A DNA stretch of 64,000 bases. Source: Nonomuraea angiospora. GTDB lineage: Bacteria > Actinomycetota > Actinomycetes > Streptosporangiales > Streptosporangiaceae. The notes under the pieces were generated by a model, which saw nothing but the letters and a program-made list of their open reading frames with translations, had not been told where the DNA came from and made no database searches. The position numbers and the translations under genes were made by a program. Shown here in pieces: positions 17,282-24,680 of this stretch. Each line of letters starts with the position of its first letter. Position 1 is the first letter of the stretch. The stretch is from NCBI RefSeq assembly GCF_014873145.1, contig NZ_JADBEK010000001.1, positions 9,672,001 to 9,736,000 of the forward strand, written 5' to 3'.

Positions 17282-17953
17282 CTAGGGCTCGTCCGTGAAC
17301 TTCACCGTGACCTTCGTGAAGCCGAGCGACTTCAGCAGGCCGGTCATCATGGCCTTGGTGTTGGCGTCCGCCCTGGCGCGCAGGTCGCTCGCCACCGCCG
17401 CCTCCGTGATCTTCTTCTCCGCCAGCAGATAGAGCTCCCGCTGGTCCCCCGGCGACCCGGACAGGAAGTCCTGCACCCGGTCGAACAGCCCGCGCTGCTG
17501 CGCGAACACGTACGAGCGGCTGTTGTCCAGGTTGGGCTTCTCCAGCTGGGAGCGGGGCAGGCGCACGGTCGCCTGGGTGCGGTCCTGCGAGACCGTCACG
17601 GCGTCCCCGCCCAGGGCGGAGAAGTCGACGTACGCGTCCACCCCGCCCGCCCCGACGAACAGCGTGCGGGTGCCCTTGATCGCGTCGGGCAGGAAGTTGG
17701 CGTCCTTCTCCAGGTCCACGACCACCTGGAAGTTCCCCGTGGCGGCCTCGAAGCGGCTCATGTCCTTGATGGACTGCAGGAGCACCGGCTGGCTACGGTC
17801 GATGACCTGCTCGCCGAGCGGGTTGAGCCAGGTCCAGGCCAGGCGGCCGCCCACCACGAGCAGGACCGCCAGGACCAGGAAACCCGCCGCGTATCGCCAC
17901 CAGCGGCGCCGCGCGGACGTCACCTCGCGCGGCGTCGTACGGGAAGTCGTCAT
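17282..17953 (-). CDS. DUF4230 membrane-anchored protein
   Basis: A 223-residue protein. A basic N-terminus (RRRWWRYA) precedes one membrane helix at about residues 21-42; the rest is predicted outside the cell. The soluble part runs from 'SIKDMSRFEAATGNFQVVVDLEK' through 'FVGAGGVDAYVDF' to 'LLKSLGFTKVTVKF', the usual order in the DUF4230 family. The biochemical role of that family is unknown. The gene is followed by a motif-rich spacer and preceded, on the same strand, by a large membrane-protein gene 74 nt away. Family assignment is from recognised sequence blocks and should be checked by profile search. Confidence 0.75.
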   Translation of the reverse strand: MTTSRTTPREVTSARRRWWRYAAGFLVLAVLLVVGGRLAWTWLNPLGEQVIDRSQPVLLQSIKDMSRFEAATGNFQVVVDLEKDANFLPDAIKGTRTLFVGAGGVDAYVDFSALGGDAVTVSQDRTQATVRLPRSQLEKPNLDNSRSYVFAQQRGLFDRVQDFLSGSPGDQRELYLLAEKKITEAAVASDLRARADANTKAMMTGLLKSLGFTKVTVKFTDEP

Positions 17954-18027
17954 GGGTGCATGACTACCCGCCGGGCGATCATCATTGCCAGCCGTTTGGT
18001 GACATATTCAGATCCATTGGCCGCCGC

Positions 18028-19401
18028 CTAGCTCAGACCGGCCATGGACGTGCTGGGGGCCGAGTTCGGGGTGCCTTCGCCCTCCGGGTAGACCGGGTAG
18101 ACGTGGCTCGACTCCGGCGTCGGGCGGACCGGCGGCGCCTCCTGCACCCTCGCCGCGCCTCCGCCTCCGCCTCCGCCGCCGCCGAAGTACATGCTCGACA
18201 GCCCGCAGTTCTGGAAGTCGCTGTAGAACATCCGCAGCCACTCCCTGCGCTGGTGCTCGCTCAGCCACGAGAACCACGACGCCGCGTACTGGTGCTCGGG
18301 CAGCGGCCCGCCGGGCAGGGGCTCCCCGCGCAGCCACGCCATCACGATCTCCCGGTAACCGTCCGCGACCGTGCCGGGGCAGCGGGCGGCCAGGGACTCG
18401 ATGTACTCGTACGCCGCCTCCTCCGCGAACCCCGCGGACAGGTCGGGCACGTGGATGGGCGCCAGGCCGTTCGAGGGCTTCAGCTCCTCCTCCAGCGGCC
18501 GCTGCTCCACCCGCGTGAACGCGGCGGGCGTCCCCGCCAGCCGGGAGGCGATCTGCGTGAACGCCGCCCCCAGCTCGGTCAGCCCCGCCCGCATCCCCGG
18601 GTGCACGCACACCGTGATCGGCCAGTCCTGGCAGCTGTAGGCGATGTCCACGGCCGCGGCCGGCTTCGGCTGGGCCAGCACCCGGGACACGCCCATGCCG
18701 GCCGCCAGCACGGACAGCAGCGCGCACGCCAGCACCAGCGCCTGCCTGGTGACCAGCGCCGCCCAGCCGAGCAGCAGCGCCGCCGTGATGCCGAGCAGCC
18801 AGATCGTCTGGTCGAAGAACGGCGCCCCGTTCAACCCCTGGAACAGGTCGTACGGCTCCCCGGTGCCGGGCGCCAGCTTGTCCGCCCAGCCCCGGTCGTC
18901 GGCCAGCCACGAGAACAATCCATAACAGGCCAACCCGGCCAGCGGCGGCGTGAACGCCTTGGGCACCACCCAGCCGGCCACCCAGCCGATCACCGAGTAG
19001 AGCGCCAGCCCCGCCATGCCCATGCCCAGGCCGGACAGGCTCAGCCGCCCCGACTGGTCGGTGAGCACCGTCTTGACCGCCAACACCAGCACCGTCGCAC
19101 CGAACGAACCCAGCACCACCACCACGATCGCCAGCGGCGCCTTGAGCGCCCGCCACGTCGTGAGCGAGCGCCCGCGCAACGCCCTGCGCTTGCGCAACGC
19201 CACCCACGCCGCGAACGCGGCGGCCACCGGCCCGGTCATCCGCAACGAGCCGATGACCGCGGCCACGATGTTCTCCCACGCGTCCACGCCAGGTATCAGG
19301 ACGTTCCACGCCGCCAGCAGCCCGAGCGCCAGGAGCACGGCCACCGTGACGGCCGCGCTCTGCTTCAGCTCCTCTCGTGAAACGCCCGCGTGCTCACGCA
19401 C
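18028..19401 (-). CDS. Multi-pass membrane protein with a nine-glycine tract, function unknown
   Basis: A 457-residue protein with about seven to eight hydrophobic helices in residues 15-265. A soluble C-terminal half follows, beginning 'YSCQDWPITVCVHPGM' and containing two conserved-looking Cys residues. Near residue 405 there is a run of nine glycines after 'SMYFG', then a Pro/Ser tail. The layout is like the permease-side proteins of uncharacterised ABC-2-type loci, but no ATPase gene is next to it. GTG at 19401 is the frame start; the purine run before it is unusually close, so a start a few codons later is possible. I cannot assign a substrate or family with confidence. Confidence 0.6.
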   Translation of the reverse strand: MREHAGVSREELKQSAAVTVAVLLALGLLAAWNVLIPGVDAWENIVAAVIGSLRMTGPVAAAFAAWVALRKRRALRGRSLTTWRALKAPLAIVVVVLGSFGATVLVLAVKTVLTDQSGRLSLSGLGMGMAGLALYSVIGWVAGWVVPKAFTPPLAGLACYGLFSWLADDRGWADKLAPGTGEPYDLFQGLNGAPFFDQTIWLLGITAALLLGWAALVTRQALVLACALLSVLAAGMGVSRVLAQPKPAAAVDIAYSCQDWPITVCVHPGMRAGLTELGAAFTQIASRLAGTPAAFTRVEQRPLEEELKPSNGLAPIHVPDLSAGFAEEAAYEYIESLAARCPGTVADGYREIVMAWLRGEPLPGGPLPEHQYAASWFSWLSEHQRREWLRMFYSDFQNCGLSSMYFGGGGGGGGGAARVQEAPPVRPTPESSHVYPVYPEGEGTPNSAPSTSMAGLS

Positions 19402-19618
19402 CCTTTTCCCCGTTGACCTTCATCAAGCACCCCCCGTGCCCCTCGGCAAGGCCGAAGCGAATGAGTCCGGCCTGTCCCCACAGGCCGATGGACTTGGCTT
19501 CTGCGTCACCATACGTAGGAGAACCATAACTGAGCGTGATGATTGACGTCCGGATTCTTGGTCAAGCGGGGAAGCCTGTCGCTCCAGGTCACCAGACGAA
19601 CCGGGACGAGGGGCGCGC

Positions 19619-19624
19619 TACCGT
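19619..19624 (+). promoter_or_regulatory. -10 box TACCGT of leaderless marR-type gene
   Basis: TACCGT ends 7 nt before the GTG at 19632, and there is no Shine-Dalgarno sequence. The hexamer is identical to that of the hydrolase gene at 9655. Confidence 0.55.
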
Positions 19625-19631
19625 ATGCGCT

Positions 19632-20153
19632 GTGTCGCACCCGAAGCCGCTCAACCTGCCGTTCGACCCCATCGACCGGGCCGCGGAGAGCTGGCGTGCC
19701 CACTTCGGGCCCTCCTCCGCCATGGCCGCCGTGACCTCGATCATGAGGGCCCACCAGATCCTGCTGTCGCAGCTCGACTCGCTCCTGAAGCCGTACGACC
19801 TGACCTTCGCCCGGTACGAGGCGCTGGTCCTGCTGACGTTCAGCAAGACCGGCGCGCTCCCGCTGTCGAAGATCGGCGAACGGCTCATGGTCCACCCCAC
19901 CAGCGTCACGAACACGGTGGACAGGCTGGAGAAGTCCGGGTTCGTCTGCCGGCTGCCCAACCCGCGGGACGGGCGCGGCGTGCTCGCCGAGATCACCAAG
20001 GCCGGCCGGGACGTCGTGGAGCGGGCCACCCGCGACCTGATGGGCGCCGAGTTCGGCCTCACCATGTACGCCGAGGACGAACTCGACCGGATGTTCACCC
20101 AGTTGCGCACCCTCCGGGTGGCGGCGGGCGACTTCCAAGAGGGCGGCGGGTGA
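19632..20153 (+). CDS. MarR-family transcriptional regulator
   Basis: A 173-residue winged-helix protein. An N-terminal dimerisation helix ('RAHQILLSQLDSLLKPYDLTF') is followed by the DNA-reading region 'GERLMVHPTSVTNTVDRLEKSGFVCRL' and the wing 'NPRDGRGVLAEITKAG', the canonical MarR order. The start GTG is chosen on the leaderless -10 spacing. It lies upstream of a thioredoxin-fold co-chaperone, but that gene has its own start signals, so co-regulation is uncertain. A 230-bp region before it separates it from a divergent membrane-protein gene. No effector can be inferred. Confidence 0.88.
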   Translation: MSHPKPLNLPFDPIDRAAESWRAHFGPSSAMAAVTSIMRAHQILLSQLDSLLKPYDLTFARYEALVLLTFSKTGALPLSKIGERLMVHPTSVTNTVDRLEKSGFVCRLPNPRDGRGVLAEITKAGRDVVERATRDLMGAEFGLTMYAEDELDRMFTQLRTLRVAAGDFQEGGG

Positions 20154-20188
20154 CTGCGCCGCCCCGGTGATGCGGCAAGATGAAGAGC

Positions 20189-21127
20189 ATGGCGGACTTC
20201 TCTAGGCCCGGGTCGCTCTACGGAGCGATTGACCTGGGCGCGCGCAAGCAGGCCCTCGAGGCGCAGGCCCGGCGTGAGGCGGCGGGTCCCCAGGCGGCCG
20301 CGTCGGCCTCGATCGTGGACGTGACCGAGGAGACGTTCACGACCGAGGTCATCGACCGCTCGATGACCACGCCCGTGGTCCTCGACCTGTGGTCGCCGCG
20401 GGCGCCGGGCAGCGCCCAGCTCAGCCCGGTGCTGGAGAAGGTCGTCGGCGACCTCGGCGGCCGGGCCGTGCTGGCCAAGGTCAACGTCGACGCCAGCCCG
20501 CAGATCGCCCAGGCGCTGCGCGTGCAGGCCGTGCCGACCGTGCTGGCCATCTTCCAGGGGCAGGCCGTCACCGGCTTCCAGCAGGTGCTGCCCGAGCAGG
20601 AGGTGCGCCGCTGGCTCGACGAGCTGATGGGCGCGGTCGAGCAGTTCTACCAGGCCAACCCCGACGCCCGGCCCGCGGCGGCGCCCGGCGAGGAGGAGGC
20701 GCCCGCTGGGCCGCCCGCCGACCCCGACCTGGTGGCCGCCGAGCAGGCCATCGACAGCGGCGACCTCGACGCGGCCGCGGCGGCGTACGAGCGGCTGCTG
20801 GCCCGCGCGCCGGGCAACGAGGACGCCAAGATGGGCCTGGCCGGCGTCAGCCTCATCAAGCGCACCGAGAGCGCCGACCCCGCCGACGTCCAGCGGCGCC
20901 TGCAGGACCCCGCCGACATCGAGGCGCAGCTGCTCGCGGCCGACCTGGAGATGCTGTCCGGCTCGGTCGACGAGGCGTTCAGCCGCGTCATCGCCGTGGT
21001 CAAGCGCACCTCGGGAGACGAGCGCGACAAGGCCAGGCGCCACCTGCTCGGCCTGTTCGACGCGTTGCCGGCCGACGATCCTTCTTTGGCGAAAGCACGT
21101 AGAGCTTTGGCGAGCGCGCTGTTCTAA
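20189..21127 (+). CDS. CnoX/YbbN-like co-chaperone: thioredoxin fold plus TPR
   Basis: A 312-residue protein. Residues about 40-150 have the thioredoxin fold with the usual cis-proline region 'VPTVLAIFQG', but the CxxC site is replaced by 'WSPRAPGS', so no disulphide chemistry is expected. The C-terminal half carries TPR-like helices ('AIDSGDLDAAAAAYERLLARAPGNEDA'). This is the architecture of YbbN/CnoX, a holdase that works with GroEL or DnaK. ATG at 20189 is chosen because CAAGAT lies 7 nt upstream, a leaderless arrangement; the ATG at 20180 is the alternative. Its stop TAA forms part of the next gene's -10 box. Confidence 0.85.
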   Translation: MADFSRPGSLYGAIDLGARKQALEAQARREAAGPQAAASASIVDVTEETFTTEVIDRSMTTPVVLDLWSPRAPGSAQLSPVLEKVVGDLGGRAVLAKVNVDASPQIAQALRVQAVPTVLAIFQGQAVTGFQQVLPEQEVRRWLDELMGAVEQFYQANPDARPAAAPGEEEAPAGPPADPDLVAAEQAIDSGDLDAAAAAYERLLARAPGNEDAKMGLAGVSLIKRTESADPADVQRRLQDPADIEAQLLAADLEMLSGSVDEAFSRVIAVVKRTSGDERDKARRHLLGLFDALPADDPSLAKARRALASALF

Positions 21128-21130
21128 CCT
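21125..21130 (+). promoter_or_regulatory. -10 box TAACCT overlapping the upstream stop codon
   Basis: TAACCT starts with the TAA stop of the co-chaperone gene and ends 6 nt before the ATG at 21137. There is no Shine-Dalgarno sequence, so a leaderless transcript starting at the ATG is expected. Confidence 0.55.
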
Positions 21131-21136
21131 GGGTGT

Positions 21137-21766
21137 ATGCGGGTCGTCACGATATCCGCGACCTACGGCACGGCCGGTAGCCAGATCGGCCCGGCCGTCG
21201 CGGAGCGCCTCGGCGTGCCCTTCGTCGACCGCGCCATCCCCAGCGCGGTCGCCCAGGAGCTGGGCTGCACGCTGGAGGAGGCGCTCGCCCACGACGACCG
21301 GGCCGAGCACGGCCTCGGGCGGCTGCTGTCGGGGGCGATGCGGCTGCCGACCGTCACGTTCGGCGGCGTCGACATGTACGTGCCCGGCGCGATGCCGCAC
21401 GCGCCGGAGGAGTTCGTCCGCCGTACCGAACGCATGCTCAAGGACATGGCCCGCGACCAGGGCGGGGTGTTCCTCGGCCGGGCGGGGGCCGTGGTGCTGG
21501 CCGACCACCCCGGCGCGCTCCACGTCCGGCTCGACGCGCCGATCCAGCGCAGGATCCGGCAGACGGCCACGCTGGCGGGGATGAGCGAGCGCGAGGCCCG
21601 CCGGATCATCGAGGACAACGACCGCGCGCGGATGGCCTACGTACGGCACTTCTATCGGGCGGATCCGACGGATTCCTGTCAATATCATCTGGTCGTCGAC
21701 AGCACCACAATCCCCGTTCCCACCTGCGTCGAGCTCATCGTCACAGCGGCCGAGGCACTGGATTGA
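21137..21766 (+). CDS. Cytidylate kinase-like P-loop protein
   Basis: A 209-residue protein of the cytidylate-kinase-like family. The N-terminus 'VVTISATYGTAGSQIGPAVAERLG' carries a relaxed P-loop (GTAGSQ) in place of the classical GxxGxGKS. 'FLGRAGAVVLADHPGALHVRLDAP' and the lid-like 'RIRQTATLAGMSEREARR' follow. Family members are found next to very different genes and their substrate is not established. Two genes away lies malic enzyme, but there is no evidence of common function. It is expressed from its own leaderless promoter, whose -10 box shares bases with the stop codon before it. Confidence 0.78.
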   Translation: MRVVTISATYGTAGSQIGPAVAERLGVPFVDRAIPSAVAQELGCTLEEALAHDDRAEHGLGRLLSGAMRLPTVTFGGVDMYVPGAMPHAPEEFVRRTERMLKDMARDQGGVFLGRAGAVVLADHPGALHVRLDAPIQRRIRQTATLAGMSEREARRIIEDNDRARMAYVRHFYRADPTDSCQYHLVVDSTTIPVPTCVELIVTAAEALD

Positions 21767-21807
21767 CCTGGCGCCCCCTATCATGGGGGAATTCTTGGTC
21801 AGTCCCG

Positions 21808-21813
21808 AAGGAG
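21808..21813 (+). promoter_or_regulatory. Shine-Dalgarno AAGGAG deciding the malic enzyme start
   Basis: AAGGAG with an 8-nt spacer to the GTG at 21822. It argues against the upstream ATG at 21783, which would add 13 residues unlike other ACT-malic enzymes. Confidence 0.7.
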
Positions 21814-21821
21814 CGATTGAC

Positions 21822-23231
21822 GTGGCGACCGTCCCGAGTGTGTCGTACTCCATCACCGTGCGTCTCGAGGTGCCGGCCGGCGGCAAGGCCGTCAGCCAGC
21901 TCACCCACGCCGTAGAGTCGGCCGGGGGCGTGGTCACGGCCCTCGACGTCACCAACGCGGGCCATGAGAAGCTCCGCATCGACGTGACCTGCGCGGCCAG
22001 GGACACCGACCACGCCCAGGCCATCGTCGACCAGCTCGAGGCGGTCGAGGGCGTCGTCATCCACAAGGTGTCCGACCGCACGTTCCTCATGCATCTCGGC
22101 GGCAAGATCGAGATGAAGTCCAAGGTGCCGCTGCGCAACCGCGACGAGCTGTCCATGGCCTACACCCCGGGTGTGGCGCGCGTGTCGATGGCCATCGCGC
22201 GCAACAAGGAGGACGCCCGGCGCCTGACCATCAAGCGCAACACCGTGGCCGTCGTCACCGACGGCTCGGCCGTGCTGGGCCTGGGCAACATCGGCCCCGA
22301 GGCCGCGCTGCCGGTCATGGAGGGCAAGGCGGCGCTGTTCAAGCGCTTCGCGGGCATCGACGCCTGGCCGATCTGCCTCGACACGCAGGACGTCGACGAG
22401 ATCGTCCGCACGGTGCAGGTGATCGCGCCCGGGTTCGGCGGGATCAACCTGGAGGACATCGGCGCGCCGCGCTGCTTCGAGGTGGAGCGGCGGCTGCGCG
22501 AGCTGCTCGACATCCCGGTCTTCCACGACGACCAGCACGGCACGGCGATCTGCGTGCTCGCGGCGCTCACCAACGCGCTGCGGGTCGTCGACAAGGACAT
22601 CGAGTCCGTCAAGATCACCATGGCGGGCGCGGGCGCGGCCGGCAACGCGGTGCTGCGCCTGCTGCTGGCCGCCGGCGCGCGCAACGTGGTCGTCTGCGAC
22701 TACCTGGGCGCCGTCCACCGCGGGCGCGACGACCTCGACGAGTCGCTGCAGTGGATCGCCGACCACACCAACGCCGAGGGCTACTCGGGCGACCTGCGCG
22801 GAGCGGTCAAGGACGCCGACGTCTTCGTCGGCGTCTCGGCGCCGGGCATCCTGACGGGCGACGACATCGCGACGATGGCCAAGGACGCGGTGGTGTTCGC
22901 GCTGGCCAACCCGGAGCCCGAGGTGTCGCCGGACGACGCGCGCGAGCACGCGGCCGTGGTGGCCACGGGGCGCTCCGACTACCCCAACCAGATCAACAAC
23001 GTGCTGGCCTTCCCGGGCGTCTTCCGGGGGCTGCTGGACGCGCAGGCCAACGGGGTGACGCAGGAGATGCTGCTGGCCGCGGCCGGCGCCCTCGCCGCCG
23101 TCGTCACGCCGGAGGAGCTGGGGCCCAACTACATCATCCCCAGCGTCTTCCACCCGGACGTGGCGGGGGCCGTTGCTGCCGCGGTGCGCGAGTCGGCGGG
23201 GGGCCGTGCGAGAGGCTTCACCGAGGCATAA
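21822..23231 (+). CDS. NAD-dependent malic enzyme with N-terminal ACT domain
   Basis: A 469-residue protein that decarboxylates malate to pyruvate. An ACT-like regulatory domain covers residues about 5-80 ('SITVRLEVPAGGKAVSQL'). The catalytic part follows with 'AYTPGVARV', 'VTDGSAVLGLGNIGPEAALPVMEGK', 'INLEDIGAPRCFEVE', 'FHDDQHGTA' and the nucleotide motif 'GAGAAGNAV'. GTG at 21822 is chosen because AAGGAG (21808-21813) lies 8 nt before it; the in-frame ATG at 21783 has no such signal and overlaps TATCAT, a possible -10 box. An amino-acid or metabolite bound by the ACT domain probably tunes activity. Two tandem hairpins follow the gene. Confidence 0.92.
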   Translation: MATVPSVSYSITVRLEVPAGGKAVSQLTHAVESAGGVVTALDVTNAGHEKLRIDVTCAARDTDHAQAIVDQLEAVEGVVIHKVSDRTFLMHLGGKIEMKSKVPLRNRDELSMAYTPGVARVSMAIARNKEDARRLTIKRNTVAVVTDGSAVLGLGNIGPEAALPVMEGKAALFKRFAGIDAWPICLDTQDVDEIVRTVQVIAPGFGGINLEDIGAPRCFEVERRLRELLDIPVFHDDQHGTAICVLAALTNALRVVDKDIESVKITMAGAGAAGNAVLRLLLAAGARNVVVCDYLGAVHRGRDDLDESLQWIADHTNAEGYSGDLRGAVKDADVFVGVSAPGILTGDDIATMAKDAVVFALANPEPEVSPDDAREHAAVVATGRSDYPNQINNVLAFPGVFRGLLDAQANGVTQEMLLAAAGALAAVVTPEELGPNYIIPSVFHPDVAGAVAAAVRESAGGRARGFTEA

Positions 23232-23240
23232 ACATCGTTA

Positions 23241-23338
23241 TTTACGGCAGAGCACGGGTGGCGCCAACCGCCGCCCGTGGCGTGAGAAGCGTCGCTTTTT
23301 ACGGCAGAGCACGGGCGGCACCAACCGCCGCCCGTGGC
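23241..23338. repeat. Two tandem 41-bp hairpin units after malic enzyme
   Basis: Units 23241-23281 and 23298-23338 differ at two positions and are 57 bp apart start to start. Each folds into a 10-bp hairpin (23253-23262 with 23270-23279; 23310-23319 with 23327-23336), and the second is perfect. They probably act as duplicated terminators. Confidence 0.6.
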
Positions 23339-23437
23339 TGGGGGCCTCCAGGGGGACGGCCGCTGACCCGCACGTGGCCGGCCGCCGTTACGGCGATCCT
23401 TTGACCGGCTCCGTGGCACCTGCCCGTCCCGCCGTGC

Positions 23438-23660
23438 CCGTCCCGCCGTGCGCGTCGCGCCGGGCTCTACTGCGCTCCCGTCCCGCCGTGCGTGTCGCGG
23501 CGGGCTCGACCGTGCGCCAGCCTCGCCGTCCGCGTGGTGTTGGCCTCCATGGCGAGCCCGTCTCGCTGTCCGCGTCGCGGCAGGCTCCCACGGCGCGCCC
23601 GTCCTGCCGCCCGCACTGCGCCGCGTTCCGCTGCGCCCCGTCCCGCCGTGCGCGTTGCGC
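23438..23660. repeat. Degenerate ~40-bp GC-rich tandem array
   Basis: A block resembling CCCGTCCCGCCGTGCGCGT recurs near 23438, 23476, 23518, 23559, 23600 and 23637, at intervals of 37-42 bp and with rising divergence. All six frames lack ribosome-binding sites and recognisable domains, so I treat it as non-coding. Confidence 0.5.
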
Positions 23661-23898
23661 CGGACCCCGCCGCACGGCTGCTCGCCGCACCGGCGCTCGC
23701 GGGGTGCTGGCTGTTGTCGGCGGCTGCGACGTGGGTGGCTGGTGGGCGTCATAGGGCTCGTGAGGCGAGCAGCGGCGGCTCGGTCCAGTGGTGGCGCCCG
23801 TGCGGTGGTTGCGCCCGTGCCCGTTCGGTGGCCTGCCCGTCCGATGGTGGCGCCCGTCTGACGGTGGCGCCCGTTCGGTGCCCCGCTCGTCTGGCGGT

Positions 23899-24113
23899 GG
23901 CGCTCGTCTGGCGATGGCGCCTGTCCGGTGGCCCGCTCGTCTGGCGGTGGCGCCTGTCCGGTGGCCTGCCCGTTTGGCGGTGGCGCCTGTCCGGTGGCCT
24001 GCCCGTTTGGCGGTGGCGCCTGTCCGGTGGGCCGCTCGTCTGGTGGTGGCGCCTGTCCGGTGGCCTGCCCGTTTGGCGGTGGCGTCCGTGCGGTGGTCCG
24101 CCCGTCCGATGGC
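23899..24113. repeat. 33-bp minisatellite, about six units
   Basis: The block GGCGCCTGTCCGGTGG starts at 23916, 23949, 23982, 24015 and 24048, exactly 33 bp apart, with a degenerate copy at 24081. The period is a multiple of three, so several frames stay open and give 11-residue repeats such as GGGACPVACPF, but no start signal or domain supports a protein. The flanks (23781-23898 and 24114-24164) contain diverged pieces of the same unit. Confidence 0.75.
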
Positions 24114-24164
24114 TCGCTCGTCCGGTGGATTGTCCGGTTTGAGGGGTGGTTGGTCGGTGAGGTG

Positions 24165-24656
24165 TTAGGCGGGTTGGGTGGTTATGGCTGGGATGAGGTG
24201 GTAGCTCTCCTGGAAGACGAGGTTGTGCGCGTCGCCGGCGGCGATCGCGCGTAGCGTGTCGAGCTGGGCCTCGGCGTCCGCCGGGGCGAAGACGTTCAGC
24301 GGCCAGTCCCCGACCGTGTTGCCCCGCAGGTGCGGGTGGTGGAAGTCGCAGCCGTAGTGGGCGACGATCGCGATCGGCTGGTTGTGGGTGGCGCGCTGTT
24401 CCGGCCAGGTCAGCGACCACATCGCGTTGAGCCCGCCCTCGCGCGACCGGGTGACCCCGCTGGCCACCACCTCGCCGGTGCCGAGCAGCAGATCGGTGTT
24501 GATCTCGTCGAGGGCTCTGCGTGCCACCGGGTCGAGCAGTTCGGCCGCCGTGGCGAAAACGTGTTCCTTGTCCTCCCGCGTGACGGCCCCTCCGTGGTCG
24601 CCGTCACGCAGGTCGCGGAAGTGCCTGAGCAGGGCTTCGTTCATCGGAGTGCACAT
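24165..24656 (-). CDS. Conserved-looking hypothetical protein, last gene of the glycerol operon
   Basis: A 163-residue soluble protein with a purine-rich AGGGGG about 6 nt before its ATG at 24656. It contains 'FHHPHLRGNTVGDWPLNVF' and a Cys-His pair in 'HYGCDFHHPH' that could bind metal, but I recognise no family. It begins 24 nt after the glpD stop on the same strand, so it is probably transcribed with glpK-glpD. No link to glycerol metabolism can be read from its sequence. Its end borders the 33-bp minisatellite region. Confidence 0.6.
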   Translation of the reverse strand: MCTPMNEALLRHFRDLRDGDHGGAVTREDKEHVFATAAELLDPVARRALDEINTDLLLGTGEVVASGVTRSREGGLNAMWSLTWPEQRATHNQPIAIVAHYGCDFHHPHLRGNTVGDWPLNVFAPADAEAQLDTLRAIAAGDAHNLVFQESYHLIPAITTQPA

Positions 24657-24680
24657 GTCTACCCCCTGCCCAGATCCGGG

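Noticed and set aside
23899..24113. CRISPR array
   Set aside because: Units follow each other without unique spacers, are not palindromic and there are no cas genes.
23749..24420. 223-codon minus-strand frame across the 33-bp array
   Set aside because: Its upper part is the wrong frame of the hypothetical gene at 24165-24656, and the rest is the minisatellite translated (RQTGRPPDRRH). No start signal.
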